64,000 nucleotides of DNA from REEB52 sp964626905 (GTDB lineage Bacteria; Chlamydiota; Chlamydiia; Chlamydiales; SM23-39). The DNA lies in the NCBI GenBank assembly GCA_964626905.1, contig CAZVHA010000003.1, positions 132,429 to 196,428 of the forward strand, in the 5' to 3' direction. Below, one piece after another: positions 56,585-64,000 of this stretch; the first letter of the stretch is position 1, and the number at the start of each line of letters is the position of its first letter. The notes below the pieces were generated by a model. The model searched no databases, was not told the DNA's origin, and worked only from the letters and a program-made list of their open reading frames with translations. Both the position numbers and the translations under genes were made by a program.

Positions 56585-58321
56585 TTGACCCTCGCAAGAT
56601 TTCTCTTTGTCTTTGTGCTGACAACCATCGGTATATCCGGTGCGGAACCTCTCGTTTTGAAGGAACCTTCTTTTGAAGAGGAGATGTCCTCGCCTGATAA
56701 AGAGAGCGATTTAGTTGTAGAAAAGAAAAAGCAAAAAAAGGAGCCGAAGGGAAACCCCAACGCATTTCAGGGCATTCTCGTTTTGGGGGGGAAAGACAAC
56801 CTTTGGGATAGTCGTAGGCTCAAACAGGTGAACGGGGTTTTCGTTTACGATGTCGATCTTCCTGGCAGTTTTGGCGAATTTTGCCAAGCGATTACTCCCC
56901 TTTACTTCGATCAGGAGATGAATGCAGAGACGATCAAGGCGATCAAAAATGGGATTTACCGCTATTTTATCGATCATGAGCGCCCCTTTGTGACAGTCTC
57001 TATTCCAGAGCAAAAAATCTCTTCAAAAGTGTTGCAAGTCGTGATTCAAGAGAGTCAAATGGGGTCGCTGCGCGTGGAAGGCAACCATTGGATCAAGGAC
57101 AAAACAATTCTCGGGTATTACAAAATCAAAGAGGGCCAGCCGATCCGCTCATCGACCCTGGAGCGAAGTATCTCTTTCATGAACCGGAATCCTTTCCGGA
57201 CAGTTGACGCAGTTTTTAGCTCCGGGCAAAACCCCAATACAACGGATCTGACTCTTGTTGTGACGGATCAAAAACCCTATCGGTTCTATCTCGGCATCGA
57301 TAATTCGGGAGTTCCCACCATGGGGCGCACCCGTTACTTTGCCGGATTTAACCTCGACCAGATGTTTGGACTCGATCAGATCTTTTTTTATCAGTACACG
57401 ACCTCTCAAAGCTTCCATAGTTTCCAGGCGCACACTCTCCAATACACCGCTTATCTTTATAGAGAGGCCATTCTCAGTTTTTACGGGGGATATTCTACTG
57501 TACATACAAAACTCGGTTTCCCAAGCAAAAAAAATTCTGGCAAGAGCGCGCAAGGATCAATCCGCTACAACGGCTCCATGCCACCGAGCGGCTATTTTAG
57601 CAGTGATTTCATCTGGGGTTTTGACTATAAATTCACGAATAATAACGCCGAATTTGTCGACACCTTCCCCGTGTTTACAAACTCCGTCAATGTGTTTCAG
57701 GGAGTGCTCGGTTTTGATTGCAAATACAATAGCCCCAATAACAACATCGCACTGAAAGCGGAGGCCCTTTTCTCACCTGGAGGCTTCCTGCCCAACTCTT
57801 CCAATACAAACTACAACTCCCTTCGCCCCGATGCAAAAAATAAATGGATTTACTTAAGGGCCCTTTGCAAAATGCTCTTTTCCCTGCCTAAGTCGTACTC
57901 TTTAAACGCCGTCATCGAAGGACAGGCGACCCCCAATGTCCTCATTCCGAGCGAACAGCTCGGTATCGGCGGGGCAAGTACCGTGCGTGGATATGATGAG
58001 AGGCAAATCAATGGAGATTCAGGGGCGATTGCCTCTTTGCAACTCAATCTTCCCTCCTTTGGGATCTTTTCCCACAAGAAACCCTCTCTCAAAGACTCCT
58101 TTTATTTTCTCTGCTTTATCGACGGGGGATATATTCACGATCGGAAGTTCGTCCCTTTCCAAAAGGTCAACAACTACCTTTTAAGCACAGGTCTGGGCGC
58201 CCGGTATCAACTGCTGACCTATTTAACTGGAAAACTCGACTGGGGAATTAAGCTCCACCACCAAAAAACTTTCACGGGCGGGTGGAGTATGTTTCAGTTT
58301 TCAGTGATCTCTTCCTTTTAG
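56585..58321 (+). CDS. two-partner secretion outer-membrane transporter (TpsB, ShlB/FhaC-like)
   Basis: A 578-residue outer-membrane protein that exports a TpsA partner. A TTG start at 56585 with AAGG before it gives a signal peptide (residues 1-19). A charged linker (EKKKQKKEPKG) and POTRA-type domains (LKQVNGVFVYDVDLPGSFGE; ILGYYKIKEGQPIRSSTLER) precede a C-terminal 16-strand barrel. The conserved L6 motif is STVRGYDERQINGDSG (near 470). The barrel ends in FQFSVISSF with a terminal Phe for BAM recognition. It is divergent from the propeller gene and faces its presumed substrate TpsA across the glycosyltransferase gene. Confidence 0.88.
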   Translation: MTLARFLFVFVLTTIGISGAEPLVLKEPSFEEEMSSPDKESDLVVEKKKQKKEPKGNPNAFQGILVLGGKDNLWDSRRLKQVNGVFVYDVDLPGSFGEFCQAITPLYFDQEMNAETIKAIKNGIYRYFIDHERPFVTVSIPEQKISSKVLQVVIQESQMGSLRVEGNHWIKDKTILGYYKIKEGQPIRSSTLERSISFMNRNPFRTVDAVFSSGQNPNTTDLTLVVTDQKPYRFYLGIDNSGVPTMGRTRYFAGFNLDQMFGLDQIFFYQYTTSQSFHSFQAHTLQYTAYLYREAILSFYGGYSTVHTKLGFPSKKNSGKSAQGSIRYNGSMPPSGYFSSDFIWGFDYKFTNNNAEFVDTFPVFTNSVNVFQGVLGFDCKYNSPNNNIALKAEALFSPGGFLPNSSNTNYNSLRPDAKNKWIYLRALCKMLFSLPKSYSLNAVIEGQATPNVLIPSEQLGIGGASTVRGYDERQINGDSGAIASLQLNLPSFGIFSHKKPSLKDSFYFLCFIDGGYIHDRKFVPFQKVNNYLLSTGLGARYQLLTYLTGKLDWGIKLHHQKTFTGGWSMFQFSVISSF

Positions 58322-58373
58322 AAACCAAAGAACATGATAACGCCGAAGCCCCAACAGACTTAAGTAAATATTT

Positions 58374-58459
58374 TACCACCGAGCTCACCGAGAGCTCCGA
58401 GGCGCGAGAGACGCGCATTCTTCCCTTTTTCTCGGCGCGCTCGGTGTGCTCGGTGGTTA
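58374..58459. repeat. imperfect palindrome with CACCGAG repeats
   Basis: TACCACCGAGCTCACCGAG at the left pairs with CTCGGTGTGCTCGGTGGTTA at the right with few mismatches, and short G/C blocks pair inside. It lies between the convergent ends of TpsB (58321) and the glycosyltransferase (58543). The arms resemble the widespread bacterial intergenic palindromes built on ACCACNGAG units. It could act as a bidirectional terminator. Confidence 0.65.
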
Positions 58460-58542
58460 TTAATTTTCTTGCTGTCAATGACTTATATGTATATATGCAG
58501 GAATTATGCAACAAAGCCTCGTGGCGCTATCATGTTCCCTTG

Positions 58543-59727
58543 TTAGGAGGCAGCCGCTTGGATTCTTTTGAGTTCGCTCTCTAAGAAAAGTCTCGTCTCT
58601 CTGGCCTGTTTGCGAGCCTCTTCGGGAACTCCCTCTTTTCCCTCAAGTTTGCGATAGATTTCGATCGCCTCGACATACCAACCCAATTTCATTGAAGAGT
58701 TCCCAAGAACTGCGAGGAGTCCATAGTCGTAGATCCACCCTTCTACGTAGACAAAATCATCTGATCTTTTGACTTGCAGCCCCAAATAAGCAAAAGAGTA
58801 GGCCGTCAGATAATCTTCATGGTCATAATAGTGCTGTGCAATCCGGTAGAGCGGTTCTGCCCTTGTGGGGCGGAACTGAAAAGCCTCTTTATAGCCTTTA
58901 ATGAACATTTCTGGGGGGCGCTCCAAAGATTCTTGAAGACAGGCAGCAGAATATTTGGCCCAAAATGTTTGCTGATCCCATCCCTTATGGATTTTTCCCC
59001 TTCTATCGTAACTTTCCATTGCCTTTTCTAAATCGCCCGCATTGAGATATGACTGTCCGAGGTAATAAATATAGTCGATATTATCGGGTTCATCTATGAG
59101 TCCTTGTTCCAGGACCCAGGCATCTTTGAAGTATTTTTGCGGATCTTTCGCCCGATTCCCATCCCGCGTTTTCGCCGAGATAATCACATCGGGCAAACAG
59201 TCGAACTGGGGATCTCCTGGACTTTCGAGTTTTTCGTGTAAAACCCCTTTCCAAACCCAACTGACTTTATCTTTGATGAGCAGGGCCCTTTTCGAAATGA
59301 TGTTTGCCTCTTCGGTCGCGTGAATATCGACGAGATAGACGTCAGCTGTGAGTTCGTATTTGTTGAATTTCCCATACATTTCCTCATCGGCATCGATGAG
59401 AAGAACATAATCTCCCTTCCCTTTTGCCAATTTGAGCGCCTCATTGCGGTTATGTCCAAAATTGACCCAGGGCTGTTCATGGAGCTCTCCAGGAATATCT
59501 TTCATAAATTTGCGAATCACCTCTTGCGTCCCATCGTGTGATCCCGTATCGACAATCACCCAGTAATCGATGATCTCTTTGACAGATTTCAGACATCTTT
59601 CGATCACATCTTTTTCATCTTTGACGATCATGTTGAGACAAACTTTCGATTTGCCACTTTTTGCATCCATTGGCAAAACAAAAAAAAGGAGTAGAAGAAA
59701 CAAATAGATCTGCTCTTTAGATTTCAT
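58543..59727 (-). CDS. family 2 glycosyltransferase with TPR repeats, signal-bearing
   Basis: A 394-residue protein starting MKSKEQIYLFLLLLFFVLP, a signal peptide or anchor. A GT-A domain follows with VCLNMIVKDEKDVIERCL, VDTGSHDGTQEVI and the metal-binding LLIDADEE (near 120). The C-terminal half has TPR-like repeats (YIYYLGQSYLNAGDLEKAME; ALEL-type spacing around YLTAYSFAYLGLQ). I start at ATG 59727, which overlaps the end of the TpsA gene; the frame to 59880 lies inside it. An exported glycosyltransferase directly after an exoprotein gene suggests a link to glycosylation of the exoprotein or surface glycans (inference). Confidence 0.82.
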   Translation of the reverse strand: MKSKEQIYLFLLLLFFVLPMDAKSGKSKVCLNMIVKDEKDVIERCLKSVKEIIDYWVIVDTGSHDGTQEVIRKFMKDIPGELHEQPWVNFGHNRNEALKLAKGKGDYVLLIDADEEMYGKFNKYELTADVYLVDIHATEEANIISKRALLIKDKVSWVWKGVLHEKLESPGDPQFDCLPDVIISAKTRDGNRAKDPQKYFKDAWVLEQGLIDEPDNIDYIYYLGQSYLNAGDLEKAMESYDRRGKIHKGWDQQTFWAKYSAACLQESLERPPEMFIKGYKEAFQFRPTRAEPLYRIAQHYYDHEDYLTAYSFAYLGLQVKRSDDFVYVEGWIYDYGLLAVLGNSSMKLGWYVEAIEIYRKLEGKEGVPEEARKQARETRLFLESELKRIQAAAS

Positions 59728-62700
59728 CAGAAAGCCTTTGAGGACTGCACTCTTTTTTCCTCTCTTTTTCTGTGCACATCGTAAAGTTTCTCGGGGGGAA
59801 TACCTTATGCACGGGGAACATATCGAAAAATTCGGCTTGAGCAACTTGCAATCGATAGATGATCGATTGCAGGTGCTCAATAGGGAGTCTCGACGAAATT
59901 ACAGCTCTCAAATCATAATTCAAAATCGTCGAACTGAAGAGAAGTAAGTTGCGAAAAGAAGAGGGCAAAGCATACCCCAAATCCAGGGCGCGAATAGGCC
60001 CTACCGGATCAAATGACGCGGTGTTGAAATAGCCAACCCCTCCATAAAAGTGTAATGATGGCGTGTCGTAGAGCTGGCCCGTATTATCGAGGATCTGAAA
60101 AGTTCCGTGCGTTAAGAGATTTGCCGTAACTGCTTGCAATCGAAAATCTTCGAGAGCCACCATGTCGCTTAAGGTCGCTGTCGTATTCAGTTGCAAAACG
60201 GTATTGCCGAGCGCTGTCATCGCCTCATAGTTTCCGATGACGAGCGAGCCCGCTTTAATTGTGACATCGTTTCCTGAGACACTGCTCACAATCGTCGCTA
60301 CTCTTGTCGCTATTGACCGGTTGGCAGAAAGGGTGACTGTCCCGCCAGTTCCCGTTGTTCCGCTGCTGATATTGCCTCCGAGCGCATAGAGATTTCCATT
60401 GCCCGATTGGTCTTGATTGATCACGATGATTCCACTTGGGAGACCACCCGAAACTGCGGCCGTTGGTGAAATGGTGATAGCGCCTGCAGTCCCTCCCAGA
60501 GGAGATCCGCCCGTTCCATCTCCGCCTCGGGTATCGATATTGTTGAAGGTAACCGAACCATTATCTGAATCAAGCGTTACTGAGCCCCCATTTTTTCCAG
60601 TAGTTGCATTCGTTCCCCCTTTAGAAAGAACCTCTGTTACGGTCACTCCGGTGCTCCCAGCAATCGACACTGTTTTTCCATCAGCACCGGCAGCGCCAGA
60701 AACATTGATTGCGCCCCCTACAGAAACTGTGCTGCCGGAAGAGGTGATTGTCAGGTTGTAATTGCCCGTGATCGTGCTTGAAAAACTAATAGTACCGACA
60801 TCTGAAAAAATCGTATTTCCGACCAGAACCACGGGTCCGGTATAGGTCATTGTCGAGCTGCTACTCGCCACCTGATTTGAGGCAATGGAGATCAAAGAGC
60901 CGGTCACAGAGAGGGTTGTGATGGGAGTGGGAACTCCAACTGTGGATGAAAATGTGACGGTTGCTCCCGTAACACTGAAGGTAAATCCCCCATAAACGGT
61001 ATCGCTAAAAGTGACATTGCCTGAAGTTCCTGCGTTGAATGTCGAATTCCCGTTCAATTGCACCGATCTTAAAAAGGAGATTGTATCATTTGTCGTTGTC
61101 ATTGTGGAGGCGACGAGAGAGCTTCCCGTTCCGGTCTGGGCAAACCCGCCATCCAGAGTCATATTAGCGGCGATACGGAGTTCACCTGTATTGTAAATGC
61201 GCACCTGTCCACTGCTCGTCGTCGTCACAGCGGCATTGAAATAGCAAGCTGTGCCTGTGATTAAGATATCGCCCGATGTAGTCAATGCGCCGTTAAACGT
61301 GGTGATCCCCGTGCCGGCCGTCTGAGAAATCGAAGTGGCGGTGATTGCGACAGCTGTCCAGTTGGTGCAGCTCACTGTGGTGAGATCGCGCAAGGCTGTA
61401 GTTCCTCCGACAGCTGCAGACATTGTGATACTTCCGGTTCCTGCAGTGAGAGTTAAATCCTGTGCATTTGCCGATGAGCCATTGATTGTCGAAGTGGCGG
61501 CAAATGTGATATCGCCTGCACCAGAACCGCTTGAAATGGCGATCGTATCAGTCAGGCGAACGGGTCCATTGAACGCGATATTGCTATTGGCTGTTGTGAT
61601 ACTTCCTGCAATGGAAGTCAAATTCGCCGAGGCCACTGTGAAGGTGCCGAGGGCTGTTGTTCCCCCGATGATGCCGCTCAAAGTGATATTTCCACTAGAA
61701 CCTGCGGTCAAAGTGAGCGCTTGCCCTCCGTCGATAATCGAGGAGAAACTGATATTGGCAGATCCGGTATTGACCGCAGCGGTGGCCGTCAAAAATGTGG
61801 CGCTGTTGAGCGATACACTATTGTTTGTCGTGGCAATTGTCGCACCGAGTCCAATGCCGTAAGAGCCCCCTCCTGCTTGCAGTGAACCGGTGATATTGAC
61901 GGCCCCTGGATTGGTCAGTGCAGCGCCGATATTGACTCCATAACTAGTAGATCCAGTCCCCCCCGTTCCTTGAATGCTCAAGGTTGCGTTGGAGGTTGTA
62001 CTTAAAGGGGTGGTGATATTGACTCCGTAAGAGCCGGCCCCACTGGCGCTGGTCGTTCCCACTAAGGTAATTGTACTTGTCGCCTGAATTGCGTTCGTTG
62101 TAATGATATTAATGCCATGGCTGATGCCAGATCCTCCAACGACCACACCTGTCACTACGACACTGCCACTCGCGGAGCTGACAGTTCCCCCGTTGAAATA
62201 GACTCCATAAACCGCTGTCCCTCCCGATCCAGGAGTCGATGCGCTGATCGTGATGGCTCCCGATCCAGTGGCAAGAGAGCCTCCCGATCCCAACACAATT
62301 CCGTTATAAGCGCCGCTCGCAGCTCCAGTGGTAACAAGGCTCATCGCCCCACTCCCACCCGCGGCACTGACGGCAGCGCTGATTGTAATCGTCCCGCTTG
62401 CAGAGAGGGTTAAGCTGCTCGATGAGCTCCAAGAAATGGCACTAGAAACTGTGATATTTCCAGCCTCTGTATCTGCTGAAGTTGTACTGATCACCACATT
62501 CCCAACGGCGAGATTTTGCTCAAGGCCAAAGGGGGCCGACGCGTTGCTGATTCTAATATTGCAAGGTGAAACACCTGTCGGAGTGTAAGTTCCGGCACTT
62601 GCTGCAACGGCTCCTGGGTTCGTCACATTGGAATCTGCAGAAGTGGAGATCGTCACATTGCTCGGGTCTAAAAGCAGCGTTCCATGGTTCCCTTTGGGCG

Positions 62701-63814
62701 CACGTGAATCGGCAAGTCCTCCGTACATGAGGTATTGTTTTCCAGAAACCTCGATAAATCCCCCATCGCCGCCGAGTCCTCCACCCCGAACACTCATTTG
62801 TCCAAGATGAGAGGTCGTTTCATCGGCCCAAAAAATGATCCTTCCCCCATTCCCTTGAGAGATCGCATCGGCTTTGACCCATGTATCCTCTTCTACCCGG
62901 ACGGTTTTCGCATTGGGTACGTCGGGGTTTTTCCCTTGAAAATCGCCCCCGACAAAAATAGCGCCGCCCCCCATTTTTCCAGAAGCATCGATCATGGTTC
63001 CTTTGAGAACCGCCACCTCTTCACCGAGAAGAGAAATTTTCCCCCCTTGGGCCCTCAAATTTCCTTGCACTTCGGTTGTCCCCCGATCTGCAACGAGATA
63101 AATCTCTCCTCCTCTCTCTTCAAAGAGAGTTGCATCCATTGTCCCTGTGTGGGAGATGGCTGCTGCATAAAGATTTTCCCCTTGTTGGATTTGAGCCAAG
63201 GCCGCTTCTGTCGGGAGATGAATAAAAATTTGCTCTTTGCCACTGGGGCGGATGAGAACCGCTTTACCTGCGGCCAAACCGACTTTATGCGCCTCAATGG
63301 TTCCTTTATTGACGATCTTTTCTGCAACGAAGAAGACCTCTCCTCCGGGGCAGCGAATGGTCCCCTGATTGGTCAACGTGAATCGGCTCTCCCCCTGAAA
63401 TAAAAATGTGTTCTCTAGAAAGTCGGCATCCAAAATATCGAGGGTCGATGCCAAAAACCCCGTCGTCTCAACGGAGGCGTTGGGCCCAAAGAGAATCCCA
63501 TTCGGGTTGATCAAAAACACTTTCCCATTGGAGGTGAGCTCTCCCAAAATATCCGATCTCAACTGCCCAACGACGCGGTTCAATACGGCAGAGTGTCTAT
63601 CTTGCTGCTGAAAATGGACTTTTCCCCCCTCTTCTATCGAGAACTGGTCCCATTCCAAAACAGTTTTTTCCCCGCTTTCAATACGCAAGTGATTTGGGGC
63701 GATTTCGATTTGAGTGGCCTCGCCGTGAATGAGGTCCACTTTTGGGTGAGAAGGCAAAAGAGACCCAACGCAAAGGGTAAAACAGCAAAGCAGCGCCCAA
63801 GCAGAACTCGTCAT
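59717..63814 (-). CDS. TpsA exoprotein, filamentous haemagglutinin-like
   Basis: A 1365-residue secreted protein. A signal peptide (residues 1-22) precedes the TPS domain recognised by TpsB: FSIEEGGKVHFQQ, SAVLNRVVGQLRSDILGEL, NGKVFLINPNGILFGPNASV (near 115-134) and TLDILDADFLENTFLF. A long stretch rich in Ser, Thr, Gly and Ala with strand-turn repeats (such as GNITLSGIIGGTTALGTFTV) follows, typical of a right-handed beta-helix. The last 45 residues (LQVAQAEFFDMFPVHKVFPP onward) also occur in the partial gene next to it, so this is a family C-terminus. It is an adhesin or exoprotein candidate with TpsB encoded at 56585. Confidence 0.88.
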   Translation of the reverse strand: MTSSAWALLCCFTLCVGSLLPSHPKVDLIHGEATQIEIAPNHLRIESGEKTVLEWDQFSIEEGGKVHFQQQDRHSAVLNRVVGQLRSDILGELTSNGKVFLINPNGILFGPNASVETTGFLASTLDILDADFLENTFLFQGESRFTLTNQGTIRCPGGEVFFVAEKIVNKGTIEAHKVGLAAGKAVLIRPSGKEQIFIHLPTEAALAQIQQGENLYAAAISHTGTMDATLFEERGGEIYLVADRGTTEVQGNLRAQGGKISLLGEEVAVLKGTMIDASGKMGGGAIFVGGDFQGKNPDVPNAKTVRVEEDTWVKADAISQGNGGRIIFWADETTSHLGQMSVRGGGLGGDGGFIEVSGKQYLMYGGLADSRAPKGNHGTLLLDPSNVTISTSADSNVTNPGAVAASAGTYTPTGVSPCNIRISNASAPFGLEQNLAVGNVVISTTSADTEAGNITVSSAISWSSSSSLTLSASGTITISAAVSAAGGSGAMSLVTTGAASGAYNGIVLGSGGSLATGSGAITISASTPGSGGTAVYGVYFNGGTVSSASGSVVVTGVVVGGSGISHGINIITTNAIQATSTITLVGTTSASGAGSYGVNITTPLSTTSNATLSIQGTGGTGSTSYGVNIGAALTNPGAVNITGSLQAGGGSYGIGLGATIATTNNSVSLNSATFLTATAAVNTGSANISFSSIIDGGQALTLTAGSSGNITLSGIIGGTTALGTFTVASANLTSIAGSITTANSNIAFNGPVRLTDTIAISSGSGAGDITFAATSTINGSSANAQDLTLTAGTGSITMSAAVGGTTALRDLTTVSCTNWTAVAITATSISQTAGTGITTFNGALTTSGDILITGTACYFNAAVTTTSSGQVRIYNTGELRIAANMTLDGGFAQTGTGSSLVASTMTTTNDTISFLRSVQLNGNSTFNAGTSGNVTFSDTVYGGFTFSVTGATVTFSSTVGVPTPITTLSVTGSLISIASNQVASSSSTMTYTGPVVLVGNTIFSDVGTISFSSTITGNYNLTITSSGSTVSVGGAINVSGAAGADGKTVSIAGSTGVTVTEVLSKGGTNATTGKNGGSVTLDSDNGSVTFNNIDTRGGDGTGGSPLGGTAGAITISPTAAVSGGLPSGIIVINQDQSGNGNLYALGGNISSGTTGTGGTVTLSANRSIATRVATIVSSVSGNDVTIKAGSLVIGNYEAMTALGNTVLQLNTTATLSDMVALEDFRLQAVTANLLTHGTFQILDNTGQLYDTPSLHFYGGVGYFNTASFDPVGPIRALDLGYALPSSFRNLLLFSSTILNYDLRAVISSRLPIEHLQSIIYRLQVAQAEFFDMFPVHKVFPPRNFTMCTEKERKKECSPQRLSDEI

Positions 63815-63866
63815 AAGATGCTCTTATACCAAAAAAAAGTTTTTAAAGAGAGTTTTTTTCTATCTT

Positions 63867-64000
63867 TCATCTTCCCAATCGTTTTTTTATACATTCCATT
63901 TTTTGACCTTCTAATTCAATACACATTTTGTAATTTCGCGCAGGGAACACCTGGTACATGGGGAACAGATCGAAGAATTCAGCCTGTCCCACCTGCAACT
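63867..64000 (-). CDS. partial C-terminus of a second TpsA paralogue
   Basis: Forty-three residues end at a TGA (63867-63869) and continue beyond the window edge. They match the C-terminus of the neighbouring TpsA: LQVGQAEFFDLFPMYQVF with PARN and MC as in LQVAQAEFFDMFPVHKVF with PPRN and MC. Its stop lies 52 bases upstream of the TpsA start, so the two are tandem paralogues, probably in one operon. Too short for more than this assignment. Confidence 0.8.
   Translation of the reverse strand, partial: LQVGQAEFFDLFPMYQVFPARNYKMCIELEGQKMECIKKRLGR

Noticed and set aside
61335..61862. Plus-strand frames of 100-220 residues inside the TpsA gene (for example 61335-61862 and 62735-63403)
   Set aside because: The repetitive Ser/Thr/Gly codons of TpsA leave open frames on the other strand. 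No start signals or recognisable domains support them.
1..64000. CRISPR array, rRNA operon, complete insertion sequence or replication origin
   Set aside because: No regularly spaced direct repeats, no recognisable rRNA stretches, no transposase-like protein and no DnaA-box cluster with dnaA or dnaN were seen.

Overview
The window reads as chromosome of a member of the Chlamydiota outside the genus Chlamydia (a Waddlia/Parachlamydia/Criblamydia-type amoeba-associated or emerging chlamydia). The main evidence is gene order. From 28252 to 49297 (minus strand) it runs conserved hypothetical - gapA - rplQ - rpoA - rpsK - rpsM - secY - ... - rplC - two inclusion-membrane-like proteins - fmt - lpxA - fabZ - lpxC - lnt, which is the order I recall for Chlamydia trachomatis CT504-CT534, with the Inc-like pair in the slot of CT529 (Cap1). 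The trio dacF-like / 143-aa hypothetical / rsbW (52914-55211) likewise matches CT551-CT549. The exact species cannot be fixed from the sequence alone.

Layout. 1-5.0 kb: a perfect 30-bp palindrome, a tandem pair of unknown paralogues, two coupled MFS exporters and folC. 5.0-15.1 kb: accessory genes, namely an Asp/Glu-type racemase, two unknown proteins, a cupin / dienelactone-hydrolase-fold / methyltransferase operon, an L,D-transpeptidase-fold protein, an NlpC/P60 endopeptidase, an SDF-type symporter, a GNAT acetyltransferase ending in a eukaryotic CaaX box (CVLL) and a NUDT15-like Nudix hydrolase. 15.1-26.0 kb: a possible amino-acid metabolite locus with two tandem histidyl-tRNA synthetase paralogues, a methyltransferase, an unknown protein, a HisC-type aminotransferase, an EamA exporter co-transcribed with a complete polar-amino-acid ABC importer, and an ATP-grasp ligase. 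26.1-28.0 kb: a 1.9-kb insert (dinD plus a tautomerase) bounded by tRNA-Leu(UAA) and a 26-bp exact copy of its anticodon/variable-arm region, which looks like an integration remnant. 28.2-42.0 kb: the ribosomal protein supercluster, lacking rpsJ, rpsN and rpmD, as I recall is usual for chlamydiae. 42.2-49.8 kb: envelope and inclusion genes. 49.8-55.2 kb: rRNA methyltransferases, a SurA-like chaperone, a D,D-carboxypeptidase, a possible C2HC zinc-finger ORF and RsbW. 55.2-64.0 kb: a secreted beta-propeller-like protein and a two-partner secretion locus (TpsB, a large TpsA, a signal-bearing glycosyltransferase/TPR protein and the end of a second TpsA).

How it fits together. The core blocks supply translation, protein export, lipid A (lpxA/lpxC/fabZ), lipoprotein acylation (lnt) and peptidoglycan remodelling (D,D-carboxypeptidase, NlpC/P60, L,D-transpeptidase fold). 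The accessory blocks look aimed at the host or at scavenging: Cap1-position membrane proteins, a CaaX-tailed acetyltransferase, a zinc-finger candidate, TPS exoproteins and amino-acid transport. Several intergenic gaps hold long, unrelated near-perfect palindromes; one contains the ribosome binding site of the D,D-carboxypeptidase gene. No rRNA genes, CRISPR array or complete insertion sequence were seen.
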